In this document: positions 37,522-46,471 of the stretch, one piece after another
Position numbering within the stretch: position 1 is the stretch's first letter
Layout: the number at the start of each line of letters is the position of its first letter
Source of the DNA: Marisediminitalea oceani
GTDB lineage: Bacteria > Pseudomonadota > Gammaproteobacteria > Enterobacterales > Alteromonadaceae
Assembly (NCBI RefSeq): GCF_003731635.1
Contig: NZ_RCUA01000020.1
Span: forward strand, 161,988-225,987
Length of the DNA stretch: 64,000 nucleotides
Direction of reading: 5' to 3'
Program-made: the position numbers and the translations under genes
Notes under the pieces: model-generated
What the model was told of the DNA's origin: nothing
Databases searched by the model: none
The model's input: the letters and a program-made list of their open reading frames with translations, nothing else

Positions 37522-37650
37522 ATGAGTAAACTAATCAATCAAATCAAACAACGTATCGCGGCTGAAAAACGCGAGGCAGAATCAAACTGTAATTATGCCA
37601 ATAATTATTATGGCGATCAGCTTTGTAAAAGCTCAGTCAACAAGCGCTAG
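37522..37650 (+). CDS. 42-residue small protein of unknown function
   Basis: An ATG at 37522 follows AAGGAGATAGACAC, a near-ideal Shine-Dalgarno at good spacing. The frame encodes 42 residues: a basic, probably helical N-half (MSKLINQIKQRIAAEKREAE) and a C-half rich in Asn and Tyr with Cys at 23 and 35 (NCNYANNYYGD; QLCKSSVNKR). No signal peptide, membrane helix or recognised family is visible. It starts 70 bp after the serine-hydrolase gene and is followed by an intrinsic terminator at 37680. Strong ribosome binding site plus terminator argue that it is real. The role is unknown; small regulatory protein, peptide precursor or stress protein are all open. Confidence 0.7.
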   Translation: MSKLINQIKQRIAAEKREAESNCNYANNYYGDQLCKSSVNKR

Positions 37651-37679
37651 TAATAACAGCGCAACATGACATTTGATGC

Positions 37680-37706
37680 AGCGCCCGTCTTAGGGCGCTC
37701 TTTTAT
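37680..37706 (+). terminator. intrinsic terminator after the 42-residue gene
   Basis: AGCGCCC (37680-37686), loop GTCTTA, GGGCGCT (37693-37699), then CTTTTATT. It overlaps the last codons of the convergent gene ending at 37703. Confidence 0.85.
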
Positions 37707-38974
37707 TCCGGAAATGTTAATTTAACTACTTTCGGTTTGCGGGTCTTGGTATCCCGCCCGACCAGATAAAAATTACCCGCAGCATCCTTGGCCTCGGTGC
37801 CAAAAAACAGAAAATCATTCAGCTCTGGCATCGCATAATTAACCGTTGCACCAGATATTTTCTCGTAAATTAACCACTCAGGATCCGCCCCCGAACGACG
37901 ACTGACCCCCATGACAAACTGTTCACCATCAACCGTGAACAAACTGGGAATATTGGCTTCACCGGCCGGGTTAAACAAACCATGATTTATCAGTTTTTCA
38001 GCACCCGATTCATCAGCCTGCACCTGCAGCAGATAACCCTGCCCCAACGTAAAATACACATCACCGTTGCGCATATTGGTATAACCTATAATGCCCCGGT
38101 ACCGGGTCATATCCTGGCTTTGATAATCGGGTAGCGGATATTCGGTCACCGGATTGAGGTTCTGATCAAATTCAACCAGCATCGCCGAAGGTTCTTCGTT
38201 AATGCCACTTTGCGATACTTTGGGCACATAAACATGGCCTTTACCATCAACCAGAAACTGGCGTGACACATGACCAGGCACCGAGCCCACTTCGGTCTTA
38301 TTAACTTTTGCTGATTGCGTGTCGTACTGATACAACACATGTCCCCAGTAACCCAGCGCATAAACATAGCGGCCATCAGTGTTAACCGCGATTAACGCTT
38401 CCGGGGTGGCCAGCAAATGCTCCCATTGTCCGGATTGGGTATTTACCCGCCACAGATGACCACCATAATCAGGCAATCGCACATCTGTCTCACCGGCTTC
38501 ATCAAAACTGGAAAAGTAAAGATAGCCATCATTGGCAGCAACAATCTGACTGTGAATTTTGCCCTGACTCTGGCTCGCCGGACCTACTCCCTCGCGCTTG
38601 AGTTCACTGACCACATCCCCCATCACCGCTGGCTGAGCAGCAGCATTGACCTTCACCAGGTATGCACTTCTGGGATCGCCGTAAGACTCAGCCAGACCCA
38701 CATAAATATTTCCCGCCGGATCGTTCCCCACCGAACCCCAGGACACATCGGTACGGCCTATGCCCGGTAGCATTACAGGCTCTACTTGCGGTTTTTTAAA
38801 GTGACGCTCTGACACCGGTTCGTAATGTCGCTTAACGGGCTTAACAAGTTCAGAACTCAGGGAGGGCTGTGGCATTTCACCCACCGCGGCATCTGAGCCC
38901 GGTCCACTACTGAGCCAACCAAATACAACAATCGCGATAACGATAAAGAAAAATAACCCACCGAATAATTTCAC
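37703..38974 (-). CDS. membrane-anchored probable beta-propeller protein
   Basis: A 423-residue protein with one N-terminal membrane helix or uncleaved signal anchor (LFGGLFFFIVIAIVVFGWL), a proline-rich linker (residues 30-65), then repeated blade-like units: DPAGNIYVGLAESY, NDGYLYFSSFDE, TDGRYVYALGYWG, GKGHVYVPKVSQ, RNGDVYFTLGQGYL, AAGNFYLVGRD. The [DN]G-x-[VL]Y pattern is typical of NHL/SBBP-type propellers. The propeller would face the periplasm. No catalytic residues or family can be assigned. It is monocistronic on the minus strand, divergent from the TonB receptor gene. Confidence 0.65.
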   Translation of the reverse strand: MKLFGGLFFFIVIAIVVFGWLSSGPGSDAAVGEMPQPSLSSELVKPVKRHYEPVSERHFKKPQVEPVMLPGIGRTDVSWGSVGNDPAGNIYVGLAESYGDPRSAYLVKVNAAAQPAVMGDVVSELKREGVGPASQSQGKIHSQIVAANDGYLYFSSFDEAGETDVRLPDYGGHLWRVNTQSGQWEHLLATPEALIAVNTDGRYVYALGYWGHVLYQYDTQSAKVNKTEVGSVPGHVSRQFLVDGKGHVYVPKVSQSGINEEPSAMLVEFDQNLNPVTEYPLPDYQSQDMTRYRGIIGYTNMRNGDVYFTLGQGYLLQVQADESGAEKLINHGLFNPAGEANIPSLFTVDGEQFVMGVSRRSGADPEWLIYEKISGATVNYAMPELNDFLFFGTEAKDAAGNFYLVGRDTKTRKPKVVKLTFPE

Positions 38975-39382
38975 TGTTCAAACTCCCTGGCCGTTGATGC
39001 CTGACTGGTTGTCGCCTGCAACAAATTATTAAGCTACCAAACCACGTTCGGATTGCCCAGTTAATTCAACGCTTTCAATGCTGGTTCGGGGCTTTTTTGC
39101 AGCGCCTTTCAACACGGCTACTTCCCTTTACAGGAGCAGAAAAAAATTCAGCGTGTAAATTTATACTTTTGTGACTTTTGTTCTACCTTTACTAGGTGCC
39201 ATTAGTTAGGCATCAGCTTTATTTATGCATAATTATAAATGTAAAAAATATTCGCTATTCACTTATTTTTAATAATCATACTTAATCGAAAAAAGCCAAC
39301 CGGATAAGCGACCTACAAGAACTGCCACTAAGCCACAGTAAATAAAGTTAAATTAATTTACTTAATTGATTAAGAAAATCGC

Positions 39383-39411
39383 TTGACGTCTGACAACACT
39401 TTAACTATTGT
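39383..39411 (+). promoter_or_regulatory. candidate sigma-70 promoter for the TonB receptor
   Basis: TTGACG (39383-39388), a 17-base spacer and TATTGT (39406-39411). It stands 53 bp before the ATG at 39465. The -35 is strong and the -10 moderate. Confidence 0.5.
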
Positions 39412-39428
39412 TAACATCGATGTAACAA
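39411..39428. promoter_or_regulatory. candidate LacI-family operator at the TonB receptor promoter
   Basis: ACATCGATGT (39414-39423) is a perfect palindrome with the central CG usual for LacI/PurR-family operators, within TTAACATCGATGTAACAA. It lies immediately after the putative -10, where binding would block transcription. A LacI-type regulator is encoded 7 kb away (46472-47491). Its own start region carries a different CG-centred palindrome, so the pairing is uncertain. Confidence 0.4.
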
Positions 39429-39464
39429 GATTGCACCGTTCAAACTTTAGTTAGGGCACTAAAC

Positions 39465-42392
39465 ATGAAGACTAAACACATTTTTAAACCAGCGTTGTTG
39501 TCACTGGCTGTGACCTCAGCAATGTATTCAGGCCACGCGTTATCACAAGAAAATAACGGCGCCAGTGAGCCTGATGTAGAAGTAATTGCAGTAAAAGGTA
39601 TTCGCGGCTCACTGATGCGTGCTCAGGCCATCAAGATGGACAACACGTCGATTGTTGAAGCCATTTCTGCTGAAGACATCGGTAAACTGCCGGATTCATC
39701 AATCGCAGAATCACTGGCACGTCTGCCAGGTCTTGCCGGTGAGCGCGTTGGCGGCCGGACTTCGGGTATCTCTGTTCGTGGTTTTAAAGAAGATTTCACC
39801 GGTACATCCTTAAATGGCCGTGAGCTAATCGGTATTGGTGACAACCGCGGCGTTGAATACGACCTGTACCCTTCTGAAATCATGACCGGTGCAACCATCT
39901 ATAAAACCACTGAAGCCGACCTGATGGTTCAGGGTATTGGTGGTACGGTTGACCTGCAAACCGTGCGTCCGCTTGCTGCTCAGGAAACCCTGACATTAAC
40001 CGGCGTATACGAAATGGGCGGTAACGATTCCGATAACCCGGAATTCGACAACACCGGTAAGCGTCTGGCGTTATCATTTGTTGAGAAATTTGCTGACGAT
40101 ACCGTGGGTATCGCTGTAGCACTTGCCACTACCGAATCACCACGTAACGAACGTAAATACGGTGTTTGGGGATACAGTGCCAATGACGATGGCCAAATTA
40201 CACCGTCAGGTCTGGATACACAGGCCATCAGCCGTGAGCTGGACCGTGACACTATTTCAGCGGTACTGCAATGGCGCCCTACCGATAACCTCGACATCGT
40301 CGTGGATGCGCTGAGTATCGATTACTCAGATTCAGGCGTTATTCGTGGTTTCATCGAACCTTTCAATGCTGCAGAAGGATCACTGTCAGGCTCAGGTATT
40401 AATGTTTCTGGTACTCAGGCTAGCGTAAACCCGGTTCTGCGTACTGACCCGGCACAAAAAGACGGCGAACTGCAAACCCTTGGCCTGAATGTTAAATACA
40501 ACATTGACGATAACTGGTCGATAATGGTTGACGCGGCAAACAGCCAGTCAGAAAAGCGCGACCTGCGCGGTGAATCATACGCCGGTTTAGCCCGTAACGG
40601 TGCCATCGATACCTTCGGCACCCGCCAGTTCCAAATGAGCGCTGACGGGGTATTCTTCACTGGCAGCACGGGCCTTGAAGCCTTCTCTGATCCTGCTCTG
40701 CTACAACTTACCGGCCCCCAACAATGGGGTGGCGGTATGGCGAACATTGCCGATCAGTTTGCCACTGACGTAAACACAGTATTTACCGACAAGGATGGCA
40801 ACCCCATTCCATTCAGTTATTTAAATGCTCAGGATGGTTTCTTAAACTACGCAGACTTTGAAGAAGAACTGACTACCGTACGTGTTGAAGCAGAAGGCTA
40901 TGTAGAGTGGGGCATTGTTAACAAAATCAAGTATGGAGTTAACTACAGCGATCGCTACAAGATGAAAGACAATAAAGGTTTCTTTGCGACCGCTTCATCC
41001 TATCCTTATTCAGAAGCCATTCCTTCAGAGTATCTGTATAACGGACTGGCCGATCTGAGCTGGGCTGGTCTTGGTCAGGTAGTCGCTTATGACGGTTTCG
41101 CTCCCTACAACGACGGCGAATATACGCTGAATGATGCAGGTTTACTTGAACCGGATCGTTTAGGTGATACCTACACTGTCGATGAAGAAGTCGTTACGAT
41201 TTACGCCAAGTTTGATTTTGAAACCGAAATCAATGGCTTCCCGGTTATCGGTAACTTTGGTGCGCAGTATGTGGATACGACGCAGTCTTCTACAGGTTAC
41301 TTAGGCATTGTCGGCTCAAACTTCGCCGTCTGTGATGACAATGATGACGGCCAGGTGGATGCAGACTGCATCTTAAGTGAAGGCGATGAGTACAGCCATT
41401 TCCTGCCAAGCCTGAACGTAAGCATTGAAGTTGACGACAACCAGTTCATTCGTGTCGCGGCCAACAAAACCATCAGCCGTGCCCGTATCGATCAGATGAA
41501 GGCATCAGGTTTTGTTAAGTTCGACCAGAACGTTGACTTAATTACCATTCCAAACAGCCAGGCAGATGTAGATGAATACGGTTCACCATGGAGCAAATTC
41601 CGAGGCAACCCAACGTTACGTCCACTTGAAGCTAATAACTTCGACTTGTCTTTCGAGAAGTACTTCGACGACGAAGGTTACGTAGCATTAACATTCTTCT
41701 ACAAAGACCTGGTTAACTGGACAGACGACGCCCGTGAGATAATCGACTTTACCAACGATTCAACCAACAATGGCGCCAACTACTTTATCCCTGGCTTCCA
41801 TGATCGTATTATCCAGACCACTGGTCTGTATGGTCCGGATAACGTGGCTTACGATGCGGGTGATTTAGCGACGCCGCCGGACTTTGGTTACTTTGAGTAC
41901 TTCCAGGATGGTCTGGAAGGTGAAGTAAAAGGTACCGAGCTAACCGCCAATATTCCACTGGGTAACTTTATTGGTGCACTGGAAGGCTTTGGTTTTGCCG
42001 GCTCTGCAACCATTATCGATGCAGAACTGGAAAATGGAAACCCAATTCCAGGTCAGTCTGACCAGGTTCTGTCACTGACTGCTTACTACGAAATGGATGG
42101 TTTAGAAATTCGGGTAGCCGCGACTGACCGCTCTGAATTTGCTACTTACCAGCGTGGTGGTTCTAACAAGATTGAAACAGCAACCCGTGACAAGATCACT
42201 CAGGTTGATGCGCAAATCAGTTACGACTTCGAAGGCAGTGGTATTGAGTACCTGGAAGGCCTGCGTATTTCACTGCAGGGCACTAACCTGACAGATGAAA
42301 AAGAAGAAACCATCGACGACAACGGCATCGTGACCCTGCGTCGTGAGTTTGGTCCTTCTTACATGCTGAACTTCAACTACTCGTTCTACTAA
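39465..42392 (+). CDS. TonB-dependent receptor, TonB-Xanth-Caul type
   Basis: A 975-residue outer-membrane receptor. The signal peptide (PALLSLAVTSAMYSGHALS) is followed by the TonB-box/plug region (VEVIAVKGIRGSLMRAQAIK; AEDIGKLPDSSIAESLARLP; GGRTSGISVRGFKEDFTG; GIGGTVDLQTVRPL) and a large 22-stranded barrel ending MLNFNYSFY with terminal aromatic residue. The 'KLPDSSIAESLARLPG' signature is typical of TIGR01782 receptors that import oligosaccharides or other large nutrients. It is followed by its own terminator and then by two halogenase-like genes on the same strand. The substrate is unknown. Confidence 0.93.
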   Translation: MKTKHIFKPALLSLAVTSAMYSGHALSQENNGASEPDVEVIAVKGIRGSLMRAQAIKMDNTSIVEAISAEDIGKLPDSSIAESLARLPGLAGERVGGRTSGISVRGFKEDFTGTSLNGRELIGIGDNRGVEYDLYPSEIMTGATIYKTTEADLMVQGIGGTVDLQTVRPLAAQETLTLTGVYEMGGNDSDNPEFDNTGKRLALSFVEKFADDTVGIAVALATTESPRNERKYGVWGYSANDDGQITPSGLDTQAISRELDRDTISAVLQWRPTDNLDIVVDALSIDYSDSGVIRGFIEPFNAAEGSLSGSGINVSGTQASVNPVLRTDPAQKDGELQTLGLNVKYNIDDNWSIMVDAANSQSEKRDLRGESYAGLARNGAIDTFGTRQFQMSADGVFFTGSTGLEAFSDPALLQLTGPQQWGGGMANIADQFATDVNTVFTDKDGNPIPFSYLNAQDGFLNYADFEEELTTVRVEAEGYVEWGIVNKIKYGVNYSDRYKMKDNKGFFATASSYPYSEAIPSEYLYNGLADLSWAGLGQVVAYDGFAPYNDGEYTLNDAGLLEPDRLGDTYTVDEEVVTIYAKFDFETEINGFPVIGNFGAQYVDTTQSSTGYLGIVGSNFAVCDDNDDGQVDADCILSEGDEYSHFLPSLNVSIEVDDNQFIRVAANKTISRARIDQMKASGFVKFDQNVDLITIPNSQADVDEYGSPWSKFRGNPTLRPLEANNFDLSFEKYFDDEGYVALTFFYKDLVNWTDDAREIIDFTNDSTNNGANYFIPGFHDRIIQTTGLYGPDNVAYDAGDLATPPDFGYFEYFQDGLEGEVKGTELTANIPLGNFIGALEGFGFAGSATIIDAELENGNPIPGQSDQVLSLTAYYEMDGLEIRVAATDRSEFATYQRGGSNKIETATRDKITQVDAQISYDFEGSGIEYLEGLRISLQGTNLTDEKEETIDDNGIVTLRREFGPSYMLNFNYSFY

Positions 42393-42405
42393 GCTTTAGC
42401 TTTTC

Positions 42406-42435
42406 AAAAGCCCCGCATTTTGTGGGGCTTTTTTG
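42406..42435 (+). terminator. intrinsic terminator after the TonB receptor
   Basis: AAAAGCCCC (42407-42415), loop GCATTTTG, GGGGCTTTTTT. A complete terminator 15 bp after the receptor stop, so the halogenase genes may depend on read-through or their own promoter. Confidence 0.92.
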
Positions 42436-42513
42436 TTACAGCCGGTTTGCTTTTCCCTTTAAATTCACTAGAGTCAAAAGCAAACCGATGAAAACATGCC
42501 CTGAGGATGATTC

Positions 42514-44004
42514 ATGCCTGATGCAATAAAAAAAGTAGTCATTGCCGGTGGTGGCACCGCCGGCTGGATGACCGCAGCGCTGCTCAACAAAGTACTGGGT
42601 AAAAGTGTCGCAATCGAACTTGTCGAGTCAGAGCAAATTGGAATTGTGGGCGTTGGCGAAGCAACCATCCCACCGATTCAAACCTTTAACCGCTTTTTAG
42701 GGATCGACGAAAAGGCTTTCCTGAGGGAAACCCAGGGTACCATTAAGCTGGCCATTAAGTTTGAAAACTGGCGCGTACCTGGCGAAAGCTACTACCACAC
42801 CTTTGGTGCGCCCGGCACCACCATGGGTTTTTGTAGTTTCCACCATTACTGGTTGAAAGCTAAAGAAGCCGGTCTAGACAAATCTTTCTGGGACTTTGAT
42901 CTGAACTACCTTGCCTGCCAACAGGGCAAGTTTAATAAAATTAATACTCAGAATCCGCTCTATGACATGCCCTACGCCTATCACTTCGACTCAGCGCTGT
43001 ACGGGCAGTTCCTGCGCCGTTTTGCAGAGCAAGGCGGGGTAAAACGCTCAGAGGGCATTATTGAGCATGTTCAGCAAAATACCCAGAGCGGTTTTATCAC
43101 CGGCTTGCAGCTAACTGATGGAAGGCAAGTCGAAGGTGATTTGTTTATCGACTGCACCGGTTTAAGCGGCTTGTTGATCCGAAAAACCCTGGGCGTCAAT
43201 TATGAAGACTGGAGTCACTGGTTGCCCGCCGACTCGGCGCAGGCCGTGCCCAGTGAGCGCTTTGACAAAACCCTGCCCTATACACGCAGTATTGCGCACA
43301 GCTATGGCTGGCAATGGCGAATTCCACTGACGCACCGCAACGGCAATGGTATTGTTTACAGCTCGCAATTCACCACAGATGAACAGGCCAACGAGACCCT
43401 GATCGGTAACCTCGACACTAAAGCGCTGGGCGAACCTCGCACTATCCGCTTTAATACCGGGCGCACCGACCAGCAATGGTGCAAAAATGTAGTGGCTATA
43501 GGCTTATCCAGTGGTTTCCTCGAGCCCTTGGAATCCACCAGCATTCACCTTATCCAGTCAGGCATTATCCGGCTGATGAAAATGTTTCCTAATCAGGGCA
43601 TTTCACCCGCCATGGTTGATATGTATAACGCCGAGTCAAAGGATGAGTTTGAAACCATCCGCGACTTCATTATTTTGCATTATCATGTCAATGAGCGTGA
43701 TGACAGCAAGTTCTGGCGAGCCATGCGCGAAATGACTATCCCGGAGCGGCTGGCGCAAAAGATTGAGGCATTCAAGGAAACCGCCGCAATATTCAATGAA
43801 CAGAATGACATTTTCCGTGATGCCTCCTGGGTTCAGGTGATGATGGGACAAGGTCTGTCGCCCCGGGATTATCACGGGGCCGTGAACGCCATGGATAATC
43901 AAACCCTGCTCAGCGCCATGCAGCAAATTCAACAAGCCAAAATGCAGCCGGTCGCCAAGCTGCTAGGCCATGACGAATTTATTGAGCGGTATACCAGCGC
44001 ATGA
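42514..44004 (+). CDS. flavin-dependent tryptophan halogenase family protein
   Basis: A 496-residue FAD-dependent protein. The dinucleotide motif is VVIAGGGTAGWMTAALL (residues 8-24). The halogenase active-site Lys is at residue 78 (TIKLAIKFENW), the W-x-W-x-I-P signature appears as GWQWRIPL near residue 268, and the catalytic Glu lies in GFLEPLESTSIHL. These features match PrnA/RebH-type halogenases, in contrast to monooxygenases. Proteins of this family beside SusC-like receptors are common in Alteromonas, Xanthomonas and Caulobacter, and their reaction there is not established. Its stop overlaps the ATG of the next halogenase by 4 bp. No flavin reductase gene is adjacent. Confidence 0.88.
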   Translation: MPDAIKKVVIAGGGTAGWMTAALLNKVLGKSVAIELVESEQIGIVGVGEATIPPIQTFNRFLGIDEKAFLRETQGTIKLAIKFENWRVPGESYYHTFGAPGTTMGFCSFHHYWLKAKEAGLDKSFWDFDLNYLACQQGKFNKINTQNPLYDMPYAYHFDSALYGQFLRRFAEQGGVKRSEGIIEHVQQNTQSGFITGLQLTDGRQVEGDLFIDCTGLSGLLIRKTLGVNYEDWSHWLPADSAQAVPSERFDKTLPYTRSIAHSYGWQWRIPLTHRNGNGIVYSSQFTTDEQANETLIGNLDTKALGEPRTIRFNTGRTDQQWCKNVVAIGLSSGFLEPLESTSIHLIQSGIIRLMKMFPNQGISPAMVDMYNAESKDEFETIRDFIILHYHVNERDDSKFWRAMREMTIPERLAQKIEAFKETAAIFNEQNDIFRDASWVQVMMGQGLSPRDYHGAVNAMDNQTLLSAMQQIQQAKMQPVAKLLGHDEFIERYTSA

Positions 44005-45473
44005 GTACCAAACCGTTACAAGTTGTTATTGCCGGCGGTGGCACGGCTGGCTGGATGACCGCCAACCTGCTGGCTAAGCGCTGGCTAAATCAGCCAGTCA
44101 CCATCACTCTGGTAGAATCACCGGATATTGGCATTATTGGCGTTGGTGAAGGTTCTACACCCACCTTAAAGCGCTTCTTCAGCGACATGGGGATTGCTGA
44201 GCAGGATTGGATGCCCGCGTGTAATGCCACCTATAAAGTCAGTATTCGTTTTGAAGGCTGGAGTCCGGGCGCGAACATCCCCGCTTACTCACACCCGTTT
44301 ATCAGCCAGCTCGACACCTTTAGCGAACGTTCCTTTTACGTGAACTGCTTTCACCGGCGTATGGGGCAAGATGTTCTCACCCGCCCTGATGAGTTTTTGT
44401 TTAACGGCTGGCTGGCCAAACATCAGCGTAGCCCGGTGACCCCGCCGAATTTTCCTTTTCGTATTGAGTACGGCTACCATTTCGACTCAGGCCTGGTTGG
44501 CGAGTTTCTAAAACGCCATGCCCAGGGGCTGGGCGTGGTGCATAAAGCGCTCAACATTACCGACGTAGAATGTCATCCCAACGGCGAGATTGCCGCGCTA
44601 CACAGTAAAGAAGGCGAGCGTATTGAAGGCGACTTTTTTATCGATTGCACCGGTTTCCAATCATTACTACTGCAAAAAACCTTAGGGGTTAACTTTAAGT
44701 CGTTTAAAGACAACCTGTTTAACGACTCAGCAGTGGTCTGCCCTACCCCGGCACAAACTACACTCCCCGTTGAAACCCGTGCTACGGCGTTATCTGCCGG
44801 CTGGGCGTGGCAGATCCCGCTGACTAACCGCACGGGTAATGGCTATGTCTACAGCAGCGACTTTATCAGTGACGAACAGGCCGCCAGTGAATTGTGTCGC
44901 CACTTAGGCGTGGATGAGGACTCTGCTGCGTTACGTAAACTCACCATGAACGTTGGGCAGGTAGAGCGCCACTGGGCTAATAATTGCCTCGCCGTTGGCT
45001 TATCACAGGGGTTTATTGAGCCACTTGAAGCCACAGCGTTGCATCTGGTACAAACCAGTGTAGAGATTTTTCTCGATCACGTTGATGAGGACGGCTTTTC
45101 TGAGACACAGCGCAGTGCGTATAACCAGCTCATCAGCGAACGATTCGAGCGGGTACGGGATTATATCGTGGCGCACTACCGCCTGAATACCCGTTCTGAC
45201 AGCGAATACTGGCTGGCCAATCAACATAACGAGAACCTGTCTGACTCGTTACTGCATTTGTTCAATGTCTGGTATCGCCGGGGCGACCTGGGCCAGGAAA
45301 TTCAGCGCCAGCAGCTCGACTCCCACTTTGGCAATACTTCCTGGCACTGCTTACTGGCGGGTTACGGCGCATTCCCGCCGCTCGAAAAAGGCGCTACCAC
45401 CACAGATTTATATAAACAAAATCAGCTGGCAGCGTTTTTCGAAGGCTGTTTACTGAATTTTAAACCGCAGTAA
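44001..45473 (+). CDS. flavin-dependent tryptophan halogenase family protein (second copy)
   Basis: A 490-residue paralogue of the preceding gene and translationally coupled to it (ATGA overlap). It has VVIAGGGTAGWMTANLL (residues 8-24), Lys at residue 79 (ATYKVSIRFEGW), W-x-W-x-I-P as GWAWQIPL and Glu in GFIEPLEATALHL. The two copies differ widely, so they are an old duplication or separate acquisitions, possibly acting on different substrates or as a heteromer. Halogenation is the family's known chemistry; activity on free tryptophan or on the receptor's cargo cannot be told apart from the sequence. Confidence 0.88.
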   Translation: MSTKPLQVVIAGGGTAGWMTANLLAKRWLNQPVTITLVESPDIGIIGVGEGSTPTLKRFFSDMGIAEQDWMPACNATYKVSIRFEGWSPGANIPAYSHPFISQLDTFSERSFYVNCFHRRMGQDVLTRPDEFLFNGWLAKHQRSPVTPPNFPFRIEYGYHFDSGLVGEFLKRHAQGLGVVHKALNITDVECHPNGEIAALHSKEGERIEGDFFIDCTGFQSLLLQKTLGVNFKSFKDNLFNDSAVVCPTPAQTTLPVETRATALSAGWAWQIPLTNRTGNGYVYSSDFISDEQAASELCRHLGVDEDSAALRKLTMNVGQVERHWANNCLAVGLSQGFIEPLEATALHLVQTSVEIFLDHVDEDGFSETQRSAYNQLISERFERVRDYIVAHYRLNTRSDSEYWLANQHNENLSDSLLHLFNVWYRRGDLGQEIQRQQLDSHFGNTSWHCLLAGYGAFPPLEKGATTTDLYKQNQLAAFFEGCLLNFKPQ

Positions 45474-45542
45474 ACCTCTATTACGGTTCTGCCTGCCTCA
45501 CTCGAGGTCTGGTTAATTTGGAAACTAATCGAATTCGCCTCT

Positions 45543-45586
45543 CTAAACGTACTAGATTGATAATTCAAATCTTTTTGTACGTTTAG
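45543..45586 (+). promoter_or_regulatory. leader hairpin before the FNT-family channel gene
   Basis: CTAAACGTAC (45543-45552) and GTACGTTTAG (45577-45586) are exact reverse complements; the 24-base interior has a weaker AGATT/AAATCT pairing. The hairpin ends one base before the TAAGGAC ribosome binding site and 13 bp before the ATG. There is no U-tract, so it is probably a leader structure or operator rather than a terminator. Confidence 0.55.
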
Positions 45587-45598
45587 TAAGGACAACTG

Positions 45599-46444
45599 AT
45601 GTCAGGAGACACACATCAAGCTAGTGAACATGACGATTCGCCCTTAACCGAAGAAGAAGAACAGGATATTCGTGAGCACCAGAGTTTAAATTCGGTCTCG
45701 CTTTACGCGGTAACCCACCGCGAAGGACTGGAAGAACTCAAGCGGCCTTTTATGTCACTTTGGTGGTCGGGTGTGGCGGCTGGCATCGGCATATCGACCT
45801 CGGTACTTGCCGAAGGCATTCTGCATACTGTATTTGCTGGCTCAGACAGCCAGTTTGCACTGGAAAACCTCGGTTATACGGTGGGGTTTGTGTTGGTCAT
45901 TATGGGCCGGTTACAACTTTTTACTGAAAATACGCTTACTGTTATTTTACCCTTACTCACCCATCGTTCCTGGCATATGCTCGGTTGCCTGGGCCGGTTA
46001 TGGGGTATCGTATTTGTGGCCAATATGGCAGGTACGCTGCTGGCTGCCTTCATGATGTACGGCCTGCATGCGGTGCCAACCGAGTATATCGAAGGTATGA
46101 ATGCGATATCCCGGCATTACGCCGAATTAGCATTTTCTGAGGCGTTTTCATATGGCATCATTTCTGGCTTTCTGATTGCCGCCATTGTGTGGATGAAGCC
46201 GTCAGTGCAGGACGCTGCATTTTTCGTGATTGTGATGTTTACTTACCTGATTGCCATAGGCAATTTTACCCACGTGATTGCCGGGTCTACGGAGCTTTTT
46301 CTGCTGGCTATGCAGGGAGAAATTACTGTTGGTCATGCCGCTAACATCATATTTGCCACGTTATTAGGCAATATTGCTGGCGGTACCTGCCTGTTCTCTT
46401 TGCTGGCCCATGGGCAGGTTGCTCACGAGATTGAACCGGATTGA
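45599..46444 (+). CDS. formate/nitrite transporter family channel (YfdC-like)
   Basis: A 281-residue inner-membrane protein. An acidic N-terminal tail (residues 1-45) precedes six helices (WWSGVAAGIGISTSVLAEGI; LGYTVGFVLVIMGRLQLFTE; WGIVFVANMAGTLLAAFMM; FVIVMFTYLIAIGNFTHVIAG; IIFATLLGNIAGGTCLF). NxT-type re-entrant segments (TENTLT; GNFTHVIAGS) are characteristic of the aquaporin-like FNT fold. The long acidic N-terminus and motif variation suggest the YfdC-like subgroup, whose transported anion is unclear. ATG 45599 follows TAAGGAC. Confidence 0.88.
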   Translation: MSGDTHQASEHDDSPLTEEEEQDIREHQSLNSVSLYAVTHREGLEELKRPFMSLWWSGVAAGIGISTSVLAEGILHTVFAGSDSQFALENLGYTVGFVLVIMGRLQLFTENTLTVILPLLTHRSWHMLGCLGRLWGIVFVANMAGTLLAAFMMYGLHAVPTEYIEGMNAISRHYAELAFSEAFSYGIISGFLIAAIVWMKPSVQDAAFFVIVMFTYLIAIGNFTHVIAGSTELFLLAMQGEITVGHAANIIFATLLGNIAGGTCLFSLLAHGQVAHEIEPD

Positions 46445-46471
46445 TAAGCCCGGTCCAATCCAGGGGCTAAA

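Larger units (their letters stand above)
38975..39464. other. 490-bp divergent regulatory region
   Basis: No gene is seen between the propeller gene and the TonB receptor. The receptor-proximal 110 bp hold a dyad CTTAATTGATTAAG (39361-39374, imperfect only at the centre), a promoter-like pair and a CG-centred palindrome. The rest is AT-rich without visible structure. Confidence 0.6.
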
